DNA of 64,000 nt from Desulfotignum sp. (lineage in GTDB: Bacteria > Desulfobacterota > Desulfobacteria > Desulfobacterales > Desulfobacteraceae): contig JAABSO010000007.1 of the NCBI GenBank assembly GCA_011390335.1, positions 62,001 to 126,000 on the forward strand, given 5' to 3'. This document shows positions 62,850 to 64,000 of this stretch, piece by piece. A program made the position numbers and the translations under genes. Under the pieces are notes generated by a model. The model saw nothing but the letters and a program-made list of their open reading frames with translations. It had not been told where the DNA came from and did not search any database. Each line of letters opens with the position of its first letter. Position 1 is the first letter of the stretch.

Positions 62850-64000
62850 GTGAATAAGAAGATCTATGTCATCGCCTGCGCGGTGCTGGCCAGGGATATG
62901 AAGGAAATTGCCCGGGAATTGGACCTGGAGCTTGATTTTACATTCCTGGAAGCCGGGCTCCATGAAAATCCCCATAAGCTGAATACAAAAGTCCAGGAAG
63001 CCATTGACAGGATTGCCGGCAACAGAGAAGGGGAGCGGATCATCATCGGGTACGGGGTCTGCGGCAAAGGCACTGTCGGACTGACAGCCCGGGACATCCC
63101 CCTGGTCATCCCCCGGGTGCATGACTGCATCGCCCTGTTTCTGGGCGGGGACCAGGCCTACCAGGACCAGTTCAAGCGCTTTCCCGGCACCTATTACCTG
63201 TCTGCGGGCTGGTGTGAGGAAAAAGCGGAGCCGGTTTCCCAGCGGCGCAAAAAAGCCTGGTTCGGCAACCGCCAGCTGGTGTATGAGGACCTGAAAAACT
63301 CCCACGGGCAGAAAACCGCCGACCATACCTTTGCCTTTCTCAACTCCTGGCAGAAAAATTACCAGCGGGCCGCCTTCATTGAAACCCGGTCCGGCCAGGC
63401 CCCCAAATATGAACGCATGGCAAAAGACATGGCAAAAGAGTATGGATGGCAGTTTGAACGCATCACAGGGGACCAGGGCCTGCTCCGGCAGATGATGACT
63501 GCCACGGCATCAACCCCCCGGGTGCTTGTGGTACCCCCTGGCCATGTCATTGCCTTTGATGCCGTCACTGCAAGCCTTACTGCCAGCCCGGTATGGGACA
63601 CCTCAGCAAAGGATCAGGCCGGGAACGCTGTGTGTATTATTCCTCCTGATGAACCACCTGCCCATGAACCTGATGATATCCGGACCGGACTGGGTATTGA
63701 TGCCGGCGGCACCTATACAGATGCCGTGATATATGACCTGAAGAGCCAGACCACGCTGTCCAAGGCCAAAGCATTGACCACAAAATGGGATTTCACCATC
63801 GGCATTGAAAACGCTTTGGCAAAGCTGGACCAGGACCGGCTGGCTTCAGTGGAGCTGGTGGCTTTGTCCACCACCCTGGCCACCAATGCCATCGTGGAAA
63901 ATGAAGGCCAGACCGTGGGCATGCTTCTGATGACACCCCCGGACCTGGCCCGGACCATTGACTATTCCCCCAAAACCGTTATTCAGGGGGAACTGGATAT
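62850..64000 (+). CDS. DUF1638 fused to hydantoinase/oxoprolinase-type ASKHA domain, partial
   Basis: Open to the window end (383+ codons). The GTG at 62850 is chosen because AAGGAAA lies 9 nt upstream; an in-frame ATG at 62826 has none. Residues 1-~190 are a DUF1638 domain (IIIGYGVCGKGTVGL, VIPRVHDCIALFLGG, FPGTYYLSAGW). A ~85-residue linker follows (KYERMAKDMAKEYGWQFERI). From about residue 275 a Hydantoinase_A N-terminal domain begins (GLGIDAGGTYTDAVIYDL, then ALSTTLATNAIVENEGQTVG). The ASKHA fold suggests ATP-dependent action. Context beside an MttB-type gene suggests corrinoid reactivation or maturation, not hydantoin hydrolysis. Confidence 0.85.
   Translation, partial: MNKKIYVIACAVLARDMKEIARELDLELDFTFLEAGLHENPHKLNTKVQEAIDRIAGNREGERIIIGYGVCGKGTVGLTARDIPLVIPRVHDCIALFLGGDQAYQDQFKRFPGTYYLSAGWCEEKAEPVSQRRKKAWFGNRQLVYEDLKNSHGQKTADHTFAFLNSWQKNYQRAAFIETRSGQAPKYERMAKDMAKEYGWQFERITGDQGLLRQMMTATASTPRVLVVPPGHVIAFDAVTASLTASPVWDTSAKDQAGNAVCIIPPDEPPAHEPDDIRTGLGIDAGGTYTDAVIYDLKSQTTLSKAKALTTKWDFTIGIENALAKLDQDRLASVELVALSTTLATNAIVENEGQTVGMLLMTPPDLARTIDYSPKTVIQGELD

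Overview
The window looks like chromosomal DNA of a sulfate-reducing deltaproteobacterium (Desulfobacterota, probably Desulfobacterales). This is inferred from moderately GC-rich genes with many CGG/GCC/CTG codons, sigma-54 regulation, ETF-linked amine oxidation, a non-pyrrolysine MttB-family methyltransferase and a DUF1638 protein. No rRNA, tRNA or CRISPR array was seen.

Region by region. 1-9.8 kb is accessory: a DUF421 membrane protein, three aldehyde dehydrogenases (one alone, plus an ALDH7/PruA pair for amino-acid semialdehydes), two toxin-antitoxin modules (HicAB, HepT-MntA), a PAS/Zn-ribbon protein, and a graveyard of broken genes at 6.5-7.7 kb. 9.8-18.4 kb holds a radical SAM protein, an HTH regulator with a PBP-like domain, and a minus-strand set of FKBP isomerase, a Pat-like acetyltransferase with an inactivated acyl-CoA-synthetase half, and an MFS exporter, then an EamA transporter. 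18.5-25.3 kb is a thiamine-salvage operon led by a TPP riboswitch: ThiZXY-type uptake system, ThiM, ThiE, ThiD, a class I amidotransferase and a class IV aminotransferase. 25.7-30.6 kb encodes a TolC/HlyD/ABC-2 export system with no ATPase gene. 30.7-32.2 kb is a second disturbed patch with a response-regulator remnant, a possible structured RNA and a chimeric small protein. 32.2-38.2 kb is a complete Mrp Na+/H+ antiporter operon with MrpA and MrpB fused. 38.2-43.4 kb is a minus-strand peptide/nickel-type ABC importer with both ATPases fused. A 258-bp inverted-repeat element and a MarR regulator follow.

The most coherent system is at 44.5-64 kb, two divergent transcription units around a sigma-54 activator (58.2-59.7 kb). 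To the left run a branched-chain-type ABC importer (livKGFHM-like), a dimethylglycine/sarcosine-dehydrogenase-like FAD-GcvT enzyme, etfB and etfA, then a universal stress protein, a chemoreceptor and a BCCT betaine-type transporter. To the right run an MttB-family methyltransferase, a sarcosine-oxidase-like FAD enzyme and a protein joining DUF1638 to a hydantoinase/oxoprolinase (ASKHA-fold) N-terminus, cut by the window end. Both sides carry good -24/-12 promoter matches. I infer a regulon for uptake and stepwise demethylation of a quaternary or tertiary methylamine (glycine betaine or a relative): corrinoid methyl transfer first, then oxidative demethylation with electrons leaving through ETF. 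The corrinoid protein and its partner methyltransferase are not in the window and may lie to the right.
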